From: Acidobacteria bacterium 28-9
Lineage (GTDB): Bacteria; Acidobacteriota; Blastocatellia; Pyrinomonadales; Pyrinomonadaceae
Length of the DNA stretch: 64,000 nucleotides
Assembly: GCA_002050355.1 (NCBI GenBank)
Contig: MWYY01000058.1
Coordinates: forward strand, 32,933 to 96,932
Direction of reading: 5' to 3'
Position 1 is the first letter of the stretch. The number at the start of each line of letters is the position of its first letter. The translations under genes and the position numbers were made by a program. This document shows, in pieces, positions 26,693-35,338 of this stretch. The notes below the pieces were generated by a model. It had not been told where the DNA came from. It ran no database searches and saw nothing but the letters and a program-made list of their open reading frames with translations.

Positions 26693-26914
26693 ATGAAACT
26701 GACGAATATACCGATTGGTCAAAGCGCAAGGGTTTTAGCATTCAACGGAAATAGTCCGATAACAAAACGTCTGATGGAAATGGGCGTCGTTCCGGGCGTT
26801 TCCATCAGAGTCGTAAAGAGTGCACCGTTCGGAGACCCGTTGGAAATTCGTGTTCGCGGCTATAATTTGGCGATGCGAAAAAGTGAAGCGCAAACAATCG
26901 AAGTCGAGCTGTAG
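26693..26914 (+). CDS. feoA: Ferrous iron transport protein A
   Basis: 73 aa SH3-like protein: LTNIPIGQSARVLAFNGNSP, then KRLMEMGVVPGVSIRVVKSA and DPLEIRVRGYNLAMRKSEAQ, the normal FeoA pattern. It binds and supports the FeoB GTPase. It lies 12 bp upstream of feoB and has AT-rich sequence upstream but no confident Fur box. Confidence 0.93.
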   Translation: MKLTNIPIGQSARVLAFNGNSPITKRLMEMGVVPGVSIRVVKSAPFGDPLEIRVRGYNLAMRKSEAQTIEVEL

Positions 26915-26926
26915 TAGTAAAAATTA

Positions 26927-29583
26927 GTGAAAACCACAACCGCAGTAAAACCTCCGACCAAGACGCTCAACACCCAGCATATTACGGTTGCTCTGGCGGG
27001 AAATCCTAACGCCGGAAAGACCACGCTTTTTAACGCTTTGACCGGTATGCGGCAAAAGGTCGCCAATTATCCGGGTGTAACGGTCGAGCGAAAAGAAGGT
27101 TTCTGGCGTTTGGACAGCGGAAAAAAAAACTTGCATTTAATAGACATTCCGGGTCTTTACAGTCTCGATGCAACTTCTCTGGACGAGCAAATCGCGCGTG
27201 ATGTTTTGACGGGGAAAATTGCCGGTTTGCAAAAACCCGATATCATCATTGCAGTCGTTGACGCGACCAATCTCGAACGAAATCTGTATCTCGTAACCCA
27301 GCTTCTCGAATATAAAATTCCCGTTGTTATTGCATTGACAATGATTGACGCGGCAGAAAAACAAAGTATTGAAATAGACACGAAAAAACTTGCCTCGCTA
27401 CTGCGAGTTCCTGTCGTTAGTATCAACGCCAAACACAAAATTGGTACCAGAAAGCTTGCCGAAGTTGTATTAAAAGCTGTTGACACCGCACAAATTCCTC
27501 ATCCGGCATGGCTATCGGAGACTGGTTTCGATGATGTAATTCACTTGAGTTTAACGGACGACGCCAAAGTTAACCGCCCGATTTTCGCGCGCTATAATTT
27601 TATTTCCGACGTTTATCAGGAGACAGTCAAACCGAAAGACACACAGGAGAGAAGCATTTCTGAAAAAATTGACCGCATTTTAACGCACAAATTTTTCGGT
27701 CTCGTGATTTTAATTGGAATTTTGCTGCTCGTTTTCCAGACGATTTTTTCGTGGGCGAGTTTGCCGATGGATTTGCTGGAACAAGGTTTCGGCTCGCTCG
27801 GCAATTTTTTACACGCACAAATGTCCGAAGGCATTTTGACCGATTTGATTGTTGACGGCGTAATTGCGGGAGTCGGCGGCGTACTGGTCTTTCTGCCTCA
27901 AATCCTGCTGCTGTTTTTGAAATTCCCGTTGTTATTGCATTGACAATGATTGACGCGGCAGAAAAACAAAGTATTGAAATAGACACGAAAAAACTTGCCT
28001 CGCTACTGCGAGTTCCTGTCGTTAGTATCAACGCCAAACACAAAATTGGTACCAGAAAGCTTGCCGAAGTTGTATTAAAAGCTGTTGACACCGCACAAAT
28101 TCCTCATCCGGCATGGCTATCGGAGACTGGTTTCGATGATGTAATTCACTTGAGTTTAACGGACGACGCCAAAGTTAACCGCCCGATTTTCGCGCGCTAT
28201 AATTTTATTTCCGACGTTTATCAGGAGACAGTCAAACCGAAAGACACACAGGAGAGAAGCATTTCTGAAAAAATTGACCGCATTTTAACGCACAAATTTT
28301 TCGGTCTCGTGATTTTAATTGGAATTTTGCTGCTCGTTTTCCAGACGATTTTTTCGTGGGCGAGTTTGCCGATGGATTTGCTGGAACAAGGTTTCGGCTC
28401 GCTCGGCAATTTTTTACACGCACAAATGTCCGAAGGCATTTTGACCGATTTGATTGTTGACGGCGTAATTGCGGGAGTCGGCGGCGTACTGGTCTTTCTG
28501 CCTCAAATCCTGCTGCTGTTTTTGTTTATTTCGATTCTCGAAGATACGGGTTATATGGCGCGCGCAGCTTTTTTGCTCGACAAACTGATGAGCCGCGTCG
28601 GGCTGCACGGCAAAGCGTTTCTGCCGCTGATGTCGAGTTTCGCCTGCGCGATTCCAGGCATTATGGCAGCGCGCACTATTGAAAATCCTAAAGACAGACT
28701 GGCGACGATACTTATTGCTCCGTTTATGAGTTGTTCGGCGCGTCTGCCGGTTTATACGTTGATGATTGCGACGTTTTTCGCAGGTCAAACCGTTTTTGGC
28801 TTCATTTCGCTCGGTGCAATTTTGGTCTTGGCGATGTATGCGCTCGGAATTGTCGTGGCGGTCGGAGTTGCTTTTATCCTGAAACGCACTCTTTTAAAGT
28901 CGCCGCCGCCGCCCTTCGTAATGGAATTGCCGCCGTATCGCCTGCCAAATTTCCGCGCTGTTTTTCAAAATATGTTCGTTCGCGCCGGTTTATTTTTAAA
29001 ACGCGCCGGTACGGTAATTTTGGCGATTTCGATTTTGCTCTGGGCATTGACTTATTTTCCGCGAAGCGCTGATGTTAAAAGTTCAGCGTCGATTGTCCAA
29101 AACCAGGAACAATCTGAAACTTCAAATCTGAACCCGGAAATCGTTCAGGAAGGAGCGCAAATTCAAAACAGCTACGCCGGAATGCTGGGACACGCCATTG
29201 AACCCGTCATTCGCCCGCTCGGTTTTGACTGGAAAATTGGCGTCGCTTTAATCGCTTCGTTCGCGGCGCGCGAAGTTCTTGTTTCGACTCTAAGCATTAT
29301 TTACAACGTCGGGAAAGACGCCGACGCTGAAAACGAAACTTTAATTCAGGCTGTTAAAGAAGCAGAGCGAGACGACGGAACTCCTGCCTGGACGCCTTTG
29401 ACCGCACTGACATTAATGGTCTTTTTTGTTCTGGCGATGCAGTGTATGTCAACGGTCGCCGTCGTCCGACGCGAAACCAATTCGTGGGCGTGGGCGCTTT
29501 TTATGGTCGGTTATATGACCGGTTTAGCGTATTTGGCGGCGTTTTTAACGTATCAGGGCGGAAAATTTTTAGGTTTCGGATAA
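26927..29583 (+). pseudogene. feoB: FeoB ferrous-iron transporter disrupted by a 605-bp tandem duplication
   Basis: The gene starts with GTG 26927. The G domain is intact (G1 GNPNAGKTTLFNALTG, the switch NYPGVTVERKEG, DIPGLYSLD). The frame runs to QILLLFL and then into a second copy of the sequence starting at codon IPVVIALT, which is out of phase and stops at 27943. The second ORF (27940-29583) starts inside that copy and finishes the transporter: FISILEDTGYMARAAFLLDK, SSFACAIPGIMAARTIENPK, AARE, and the second Gate motif. Removing one copy gives an uninterrupted 683-aa FeoB, so the lesion is the duplication alone. As written, the cell would make two non-overlapping fragments. Confidence 0.92.
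27315..28524 (+). repeat. Exact 605-bp direct tandem duplication inside feoB
   Basis: Copy 1 spans 27315-27919 and copy 2 27920-28524. They appear identical by eye, and even the spurious opposite-strand ORFs are the same in both. 605 is not a multiple of 3, so the second copy is frameshifted. No microhomology is seen at the joint. Confidence 0.92.
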
Positions 29584-29637
29584 TTAGTCGGTTAGCATTA
29601 CGCGGCAAAACTTGCGGCGATTGCTGCAGATAAAATT

Positions 29638-29799
29638 ATGGAAATTCAAAATATCATTACTGGTTTTATCGTTTTGTTTGCCAGTCTTTACGTCGGCAAA
29701 ATTGTCTGGCAAAAAGTAAAATCATTTTCGCCCAAACAGTCGTGCGGCTCTGATTGCGGCTGCGGTGTAAAGGATAAAAAACTCGTTCAGAAACTTTAG
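29638..29799 (+). CDS. FeoB-associated Cys-rich membrane protein
   Basis: 53 aa, too short for the ORF track. One membrane helix (NIITGFIVLFASLYVGKIVW) is followed by a Cys-rich tail (SCGSDCGCGVKDKK), the signature of the small membrane proteins encoded after feoB in many bacteria (PF12669-like). It begins 54 bp after the feoB stop on the same strand and completes a feoA-feoB-small-protein operon. It probably aids Fe(II) handling at the membrane. Confidence 0.85.
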   Translation: MEIQNIITGFIVLFASLYVGKIVWQKVKSFSPKQSCGSDCGCGVKDKKLVQKL

Positions 29800-29822
29800 C
29801 TTTTATTTTTTCAAACGATTTA

Positions 29823-29936
29823 GTCTAACGGCACAGTTGACACGGGGCGAAACCAGCTACACGCAATTCTGAGTTTAACGTAGGACGTTTTTAAGAAAAT
29901 AGCTGTCTCGCGCTCACGTCCAATGATTTGTTCGAC
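29823..29936 (-). repeat. attC-like integron recombination site 1
   Basis: 114 bp with core sites GTCTAAC and GTTCGAC at the two ends and inner arms GTTGACACGGGGCG and CACGTCCAAT, imperfectly complementary with one extra base in one arm, as in attC. It shares a framework (GGGCGAAACC, TACACGC, CACGTCCAAT) with the sites at 34439 and 35220. It ends 9 bp after the stop of the minus-strand cassette gene at 29946. Confidence 0.8.
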
Positions 29937-29945
29937 AGCCCGTGA

Positions 29946-30611
29946 TTAGAAGAAATCGTTTTCACGGTCAAAACTATCTCTGTCGGGCGCACAACAATCG
30001 TCTTTGCCTAACTCGACTTGCGGACTTGTTATATTTACTCCGTCTTTTAATGTAATTTCAAATTGATTTGCTTTCTTTCCCTCTGGCATTGTGGCTTTGC
30101 TTCCAAAGCGTTCTTTTGATTCTGCAAACTCACCCTGACACGAAAGCCACCAAATAAAAGGAAAACGCAAATCGATAGAAGCGTTTGGTTCTACGTCAAA
30201 CAATACAATTTTGTTATCGGTAGTTTCGATTAGCAGATAGCTTATTCGGTTAGCCGAGTTGTTTGTAACTTTAATACTGCCAAAAATGTTTTCTGCATCT
30301 TTGGCGTTTCTGCCTATTCTCAAGATTGAATCCGAACTCCAAGAGTTATCAGGATACCGACTTTTAAAGTCACCGTCGAACCAATCGCCTGTGTAAAGCA
30401 GTTTCTGATTTACAAATTGCTTCTCGTTTTGATAAGCGTTCAAATATACACGACGTTCGATAAGATAATTCTCCTGAACAATTTCGACTTTAGTTTGGTT
30501 AGCTGGCGATTCGGTTGAATAAAGTTTTTCACTCCAATAAGCGCAAGCCGAATTTAGAGCAATAAAGGCGATAATTGAAAAAGCAATAATGGTGCGGTTT
30601 TTATTACTCAT
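29946..30611 (-). CDS. Cassette-borne hypothetical lipoprotein
   Basis: 221 aa. Signal peptide with a lipobox (FIALNSAC), so probably an outer-membrane lipoprotein. The mature part is beta-rich with a central VTNNSANRISYLLIETTDNK and an end motif DDCCAPDRDSFDR. No known family is recognised. It is the gene of an integron cassette: a promoter plus attI-like sequence lies upstream and an attC directly downstream, all on the minus strand. The supply of such exported unknowns is typical for cassettes. Confidence 0.75.
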   Translation of the reverse strand: MSNKNRTIIAFSIIAFIALNSACAYWSEKLYSTESPANQTKVEIVQENYLIERRVYLNAYQNEKQFVNQKLLYTGDWFDGDFKSRYPDNSWSSDSILRIGRNAKDAENIFGSIKVTNNSANRISYLLIETTDNKIVLFDVEPNASIDLRFPFIWWLSCQGEFAESKERFGSKATMPEGKKANQFEITLKDGVNITSPQVELGKDDCCAPDRDSFDRENDFF

Positions 30612-30641
30612 AATTTCAAGCGTTTGAGTTAAAAGAAAGCT

Positions 30642-30717
30642 GTCGAACTTTGTATTCTAATGAATTACGGCTTTCTTATACAGAATTTTTATACTGTAAT
30701 TCCAAAGTCAAAGTCAA
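30642..30717 (-). promoter_or_regulatory. Integron-type promoter plus attI-like site, copy A
   Basis: Reading the minus strand: TTGACT (30717-30712), an 18-bp spacer, TATAAA (30693-30688), then GAATACAAAGTTCGAC with a G^TTRRRY-like recombination core (30648-30642), 31 bp before the cassette gene ATG. The ACAAAGTT core context equals that of classical attI. A near-identical block occurs at 35891-35966, also feeding a cassette gene. Confidence 0.7.
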
Positions 30718-30889
30718 TAAAAATTCTAATTATCACTTTACTCCAGGATCGGAAATAATTCAGTGTAAATTTTTACGCTTAATAATTTCCGCAAAGTTTT
30801 TCCGGTTCATATTCTTGACGCTGCGGCGCGTTTGCTCTAACTTGATTCAAGTCTTTTACAAATTTTTCCTGAAATAATAAAATTCATCA

Positions 30890-31744
30890 ATGACAAATCG
30901 TATTCACCGCGAAGTAATCGGCGGTCATCTTCTGGTTATCGGCGGCGCGGAAGATAAATATAACGAGCGGCGAATCTTGAAAAAATTTCTTTCTCTGGCG
31001 GGCGAAGAAAATGCAGAGGTTTTAATTGTACCGGTAGCTTCGGATTTTCCCGAGTTTTCGGCGGACGTTTATGTTCAAGCCTTTCGCAATCTCGGCGTTA
31101 AACATCCGCGCGTATTGCGCGCTACTTCGCGGCAGGACGTTTTTGAAGCTGACGCCGAAGCCTTACTCGACGGCGTTACCGGTGTTTTCATAACCGGCGG
31201 CGACCAGATGCGGCTGGTGTCGGTTCTCGGCGGCACGAATTTCGCGCAGATATTAAGCGAGATGGTTTCTGAAACGAATATCGTCGTCGCCGGAACGAGC
31301 GCGGGTGCTGCCGGAATGAGCGCTTCGATGATTGTGCGCGGCGAATCTACTCCGCACCCGCACAAAAATTCCGTGCGTCTCTCGCCGGGTTTGAGTTTCT
31401 TGAAAAACATCATTATCGACCAGCATTTTACGGAACGCGGGCGCATCAGCCGGTTGATTACGGCGGTTTCTTACAATCCGTATAATCTCGGCATCGGGAT
31501 TGACGAAAACACGGCAATAATTCTCGACAATGAAGGAATTTTAGAAGTTTTCGGCAAAGGCACGGTTACAATAGTCGACGGCTCGCAGATAACTTATAAC
31601 GAAATTGCTGAAGTAAGCGAATATCAACCGTTTAGCGTATGCGGCGTGCAGCTTCATATCCTGGGCGACGGATTAAATTACGATTACTTTGCACGGAATC
31701 CCATACGAATAACCAATGAATTTTTACTGCCTGACATAGAATAA
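30890..31744 (+). CDS. cphB: Cyanophycinase
   Basis: 284 aa, typical length. A serine hydrolase of the PC-peptidase S51 family that cuts cyanophycin into beta-Asp-Arg dipeptides. The nucleophile elbow is GTSAGAAGMS, preceded by GGDQMRLV and followed by DQHFTERGRISRL with the His, and GIDENTAI. It is immediately upstream of cyanophycin synthetase; the isoaspartyl peptidase at 36027 would finish degradation. Only AT-rich sequence precedes the start. Confidence 0.95.
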   Translation: MTNRIHREVIGGHLLVIGGAEDKYNERRILKKFLSLAGEENAEVLIVPVASDFPEFSADVYVQAFRNLGVKHPRVLRATSRQDVFEADAEALLDGVTGVFITGGDQMRLVSVLGGTNFAQILSEMVSETNIVVAGTSAGAAGMSASMIVRGESTPHPHKNSVRLSPGLSFLKNIIIDQHFTERGRISRLITAVSYNPYNLGIGIDENTAIILDNEGILEVFGKGTVTIVDGSQITYNEIAEVSEYQPFSVCGVQLHILGDGLNYDYFARNPIRITNEFLLPDIE

Positions 31745-31806
31745 TGGTGATTGATTAATGGAAAATCAGTAATTCACCATTTATCAATCACCATTTACCA
31801 TTAAAT
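31745..31806. repeat. Inverted repeat between cphB and cphA
   Basis: AATGGTGATTGATTAATGG and a nearly exact complement CCATTTATCAATCACCATT flank a short loop. It belongs to the AT-rich mini-hairpin spacers of this window and could tune expression between the two genes. Confidence 0.7.
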
Positions 31807-34443
31807 ATGAAAATTCTCGAAATCAGAACGCTTCGCGGTCCGAATTATTGGAGCGGTTACTGGAAAAAGCTGATAATAATGCGGCTCGACATTGAAGACT
31901 ACGAGCAGAAGCCGACCGACAAAATCGAAGGTTTTTACGAGCGAATGACGGAGGTTTTGCCGTCGCTCGCTTCGCACGGATGCAGCTATCAGGAAGCCGG
32001 CGGATTTATGCGGCGCGTCGAAGAAGGAACTTGGGCGGGACACGCCATCGAGCATTTTGCGCTGGAAATGCAGTCGCTCGCCGGAATGGATGTCGGTTAC
32101 GGCAGAACGCGCGAAACATCCGAGCCGGGAATTTACAACGTCGTTTTTGCTTATCAGGAAGAAGAAGTAGGACGATTTACGGCTCGCGCCGCAGTTGAAT
32201 TTTTTCTCGATTTAGCCGAAGGAAAATCGGTCAAAGAAATAAAAAAACGCCTCGCCGAAGACATCCAGCGAATGCGCGAAATCCGCGAGGAAGTTCGCTT
32301 CGGACCAAGCACGGCTTCGATTGTCGAAGAATCCGAATCGCGCAATATTCCGTTTATACGGCTCAATAACCAATCGCTCGTCCAGCTCGGTTACGGCATT
32401 CACCAGCAGAGAATTCAAGCGACGACAACCGGCAAAACCAATATGATTGCGGTTGACATCGCGGCAAACAAACACGCAGCTAAAAAGCTTCTGAGTGAAA
32501 TGGGCGTTCCGGTTCCGATAGGCTTCAGCATCCGCGACGAAGACGAACTGGAAAGAACAATCGAATCAATCAGCTTTCCCGTCGTAATAAAACCGCTCGA
32601 CGGCAATCACGGCAAGGGCGCAACCGTGGGCATCGAAACTTTGGAAGAAGCGCTCACGGCATTTCAAAAAGCGAAGGAATATTCGCGCAATGTCATTGTC
32701 GAAAAAATGCTTGTCGGAGGCGATTTTCGCGCGCTTGTTGTCAATAATGATTTGATTGCCGTTGCCGAGCGGATTCCGGCGCACGTAATCGGCGACGGCA
32801 AAAATACCATCGAACAATTGATTGACGAAACAAACGCCGACCCGCGGCGCGGCTACGGACACGAAAATGTGCTGACGTTAATTGACGTTGACGAGCAAAC
32901 GGAGAGACTATTACGGGCGAAAAATTACACGCTCGAAACAATTTTGCCGGCAGGCGAAATGCTGCATTTGAAAACGACGGCTAACATTTCAACCGGTGGC
33001 ACGGCGATTGACCGCACGGATGAAGTTCATCCCGAAAACATTTTTCTGTTTGAACGTATTGCAAAAATCGTCGGCTTGGATGTCGCCGGAATTGACGTTA
33101 TCGCGCCGAATGTTTCCGAACCTTTGAGCGAAAACGGCGGCGGAATTATCGAAATAAATGCCGCGCCCGGTTTTCGTATGCACCTCGCGCCCAGCGAAGG
33201 CATCGGCAGAAACGTCGCCGAGCATGTCGTCAATATGCTGTTTCCGCCCGGAAAACCGGCTCGCATTCCGATTATCGCCATCACGGGAACAAACGGCAAA
33301 ACGACGACGACACGCCTGGTCGCGCACATCTTGCGCGGCAGCGGTTTGACCGTCGGTTTTACGACGACCGACGGCACTTATATTCAAAACAATCAAATCA
33401 CGGCGGGCGACAACACTGGACCTGTTTCGGCGCAATTGGTTTTAAAAGACCCTTCGGTTCAAGTCGCGGTTTTGGAAACGGCACGCGGCGGAATCATTCG
33501 CTCGGGTTTGGGATTTGACCATTGCGACATCGGAATTGTAACAAACATCGCCGCCGACCATTTAGGCTTGAAAGACATCAACACTCTGGAAGATCTTGCG
33601 CGAGTCAAATCGGTTATTCCGCGCTCGGTTTCGTCGAAAGGTTTTGCCGTCCTTAATGCCGAAGACGAAAATGTTTTCTGGATGCGAAAATATGTTGACG
33701 GTGAAGTCGTGTATTTTTCGATGGATGAAACGAATAAAAATATTCAAAAACACGCGCGGCGCGGTGGTGTTTCCTGCATTTTTGAAAACGGTTATGTAAC
33801 GATCTTAAAAGGCAAATGGAAAGTGCGCGTTGAAAAGGCGATAAACATTCCGCTCACTTACGGCGGGCGGGCGGAATTTATGATTCAAAACGTTTTGGCG
33901 GCGACTTTGGCGTGTTTCGTTCACAAAGTTTCGCTCGAAGACATCCGCGTCGGTTTAACGACCTTTACGCCTTCGACGGCACAAACGCCCGGACGAATGA
34001 ATTTTATCGAGATAAAAGATTTTACCGTTTTGATGGATTTCGCCCACAATCCGGCGGGAATAAAAGGCTTGCAAAAGTTCATCAACCAACTTTCATACAA
34101 AACGAGAACCGGAATTTTAAGCGGCGTCGGCGACCGGCGCGACGAAGATTTACGCGAAATGGGCAAACTCGCTGCGGAAACCTTCGATACTTTAATTATC
34201 CGTCGCGGCGATTACCTGCGCGGACGCACGGAAGAAAACGTTATTAATCTTCTGCAAGAGGGAATAAAAGAAAGCGGTAAAAACGTTCCGGTAAAAATTG
34301 TCCACGAATCGAAAGAAGCAATTGATTACGCTTTTGAAAACGCCGAAGCAGGCGATTTGATTGTAATATTAGCCGACACGGTGAGCAAAGATATTGAATA
34401 CGTTAATAAATATAGAGACGGACTAAACGAAAATAAAAATTGA
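31807..34443 (+). CDS. cphA: Cyanophycin synthetase
   Basis: 878 aa, full length. It polymerises aspartate and arginine into multi-Arg-poly-Asp without a ribosome. The N-terminal domain has GTWAGHAIEHFALEMQSLAG and GYGRTRETSEPG. The ATP-grasp domain (about 210-480) shows FPVVIKPLDGNHGKGATVGI and IIEINAAPGFRMH. The Mur-ligase domain has P-loop ITGTNGKTTTTR near residue 492, TARGGIIRSGLGF, MDFAHNPAGI and VGDRRDEDLREMG. The stop codon overlaps the start of an attC site, so a cassette array has been joined exactly at the gene end. It works with cphB and the isoaspartyl peptidase. Confidence 0.96.
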   Translation: MKILEIRTLRGPNYWSGYWKKLIIMRLDIEDYEQKPTDKIEGFYERMTEVLPSLASHGCSYQEAGGFMRRVEEGTWAGHAIEHFALEMQSLAGMDVGYGRTRETSEPGIYNVVFAYQEEEVGRFTARAAVEFFLDLAEGKSVKEIKKRLAEDIQRMREIREEVRFGPSTASIVEESESRNIPFIRLNNQSLVQLGYGIHQQRIQATTTGKTNMIAVDIAANKHAAKKLLSEMGVPVPIGFSIRDEDELERTIESISFPVVIKPLDGNHGKGATVGIETLEEALTAFQKAKEYSRNVIVEKMLVGGDFRALVVNNDLIAVAERIPAHVIGDGKNTIEQLIDETNADPRRGYGHENVLTLIDVDEQTERLLRAKNYTLETILPAGEMLHLKTTANISTGGTAIDRTDEVHPENIFLFERIAKIVGLDVAGIDVIAPNVSEPLSENGGGIIEINAAPGFRMHLAPSEGIGRNVAEHVVNMLFPPGKPARIPIIAITGTNGKTTTTRLVAHILRGSGLTVGFTTTDGTYIQNNQITAGDNTGPVSAQLVLKDPSVQVAVLETARGGIIRSGLGFDHCDIGIVTNIAADHLGLKDINTLEDLARVKSVIPRSVSSKGFAVLNAEDENVFWMRKYVDGEVVYFSMDETNKNIQKHARRGGVSCIFENGYVTILKGKWKVRVEKAINIPLTYGGRAEFMIQNVLAATLACFVHKVSLEDIRVGLTTFTPSTAQTPGRMNFIEIKDFTVLMDFAHNPAGIKGLQKFINQLSYKTRTGILSGVGDRRDEDLREMGKLAAETFDTLIIRRGDYLRGRTEENVINLLQEGIKESGKNVPVKIVHESKEAIDYAFENAEAGDLIVILADTVSKDIEYVNKYRDGLNENKN

Positions 34444-34551
34444 ACGGCGGAGTTGACGTGGCGCGAAACCATCTACACGCCAGCAAAGTATAACAGACAA
34501 ACTAAATAACAAAGTAGATATTTCTGCTTCACGTCCAATAAATTGTTAGAC
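34439..34551 (-). repeat. attC-like integron recombination site 2
   Basis: 113 bp, same framework as site 1 (GTTGACGTGGCGCGAAACC, TACACGC, TTCACGTCCAAT). On the minus strand the ends are GTCTAAC (an exact RYYYAAC) and GTTCAAT. The inner arms TTGGACGTG and CACGTCAA differ by a single extra G, the unpaired base expected in attC. It overlaps the cphA stop. Confidence 0.82.
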
Positions 34552-34581
34552 AGTGTTTCACTTACAATAATTACTTGAATT

Positions 34582-34603
34582 GACGTCCATTGAGTTGTTC
34601 GAC
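34582..34603 (-). repeat. Half attC (R''-L'' arm only)
   Basis: GTCGAACAACTCAATGGACG on the minus strand repeats the outer arm of an attC, but no matching second arm follows before the complete site 2. It looks like the remnant of an extra cassette end that was partly deleted. Confidence 0.55.
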
Positions 34604-34661
34604 AGCGCATTGTCAGTAATGACTTCCAAAATCTGATACGCACTTCAAATGTAATTCTTAC

Positions 34662-35180
34662 TTACTGCAAAATGGATAAATATTCTTTCCAAACACCAAC
34701 ATTTTCGGAATACTTTTTCGCCAGAACGATGACGATTTGCCTAAGATGAGTTAAATCGTGAACAACCCAAGTTGAGAGAAGTTGTTCGAGATTTACTTCG
34801 CCCAATTCGGGATGAATTCCTTTCAGTTTTAATTGTTCTTCGGTGAGGCTCATCTGTTGAAGTTTTTCAAGATTTTCCTTTCTTAACCCAGCAAAAGTTT
34901 CAAGCAATTCGCTCAAAGATTTTCCCTCCGATTTTTCAAATTGCGCGAAGCGGTCAAACGGCAGGAATGTCCGATTTTCGCCCTGAGCGAGAATCATTTC
35001 GGCTCGCGGAATCCAGTCTGTTTCCTCGCCGTGTATAAAATGCCCAACGATGTCAAACGGATTCCAGTTTTCCGAATCTTCTTTTTCTGTCCAATCATCG
35101 GAAAGATTTCCGAGCAATAAATTTAAGGCTTCGGGCGTTTGACGCAAAATTTCGATGGCTTGTTCGATTTGAAATTTCAT
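34662..35180 (-). CDS. DinB-like protein encoded in an integron cassette
   Basis: 172 aa. A four-helix DinB/YfiT-type fold is suggested by WNPFDIVGHFIHGEETDWIP (first metal His region), then the central helix with LLETFAGLRKENLEKL, and the final WVVHDLTHLRQIVIVL with its conserved His residues. Such proteins are metal-binding and often act as thiol transferases or are of unknown function. The gene has its own GGAG site 9 nt upstream and an attC on both sides, so it is a complete cassette. Confidence 0.82.
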   Translation of the reverse strand: MKFQIEQAIEILRQTPEALNLLLGNLSDDWTEKEDSENWNPFDIVGHFIHGEETDWIPRAEMILAQGENRTFLPFDRFAQFEKSEGKSLSELLETFAGLRKENLEKLQQMSLTEEQLKLKGIHPELGEVNLEQLLSTWVVHDLTHLRQIVIVLAKKYSENVGVWKEYLSILQ

Positions 35181-35219
35181 CGTTTAATCTCCAAACAAGT
35201 ATAACAAACAATCGAAGCT

Positions 35220-35332
35220 GTCGAACGGTTGAGATGACGTGGGGCGAAACCGAATACACGCAACGTCGAGTTAAAAAGACAACGTAATAAAAGAGTCGCT
35301 GTTTCGTCCTCACGTCCAATGACTTGTTCGGC
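35220..35332 (-). repeat. attC-like integron recombination site 3
   Basis: 113 bp with ends GTCGAAC and GTTCGGC, conserved inner blocks GATGACGTGGGGCGAAACC and CTCACGTCCAAT. It lies 6 bp after the stop of the MreB-like cassette gene and 39 bp before the DinB-like gene on the minus strand. Confidence 0.82.
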
Positions 35333-35338
35333 TCGGCG

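Noticed and set aside
26927-29583. Two separate feoB genes in tandem
   Set aside because: The first ORF lacks the C-terminal transporter and the second lacks the G domain; they share an identical 605-bp block, so this is one duplicated gene.
33912-34247. Plus-strand ORF inside cphA
   Set aside because: Shadow of the cphA reading frame in another phase; basic, low-complexity and without a start context.
29823-35332. attC-like repeats as REP elements or remnants of tRNA genes
   Set aside because: They are ~113 bp, have the attC end heptamers and arm asymmetry, and always follow a single-gene cassette; no tRNA secondary structure fits them.
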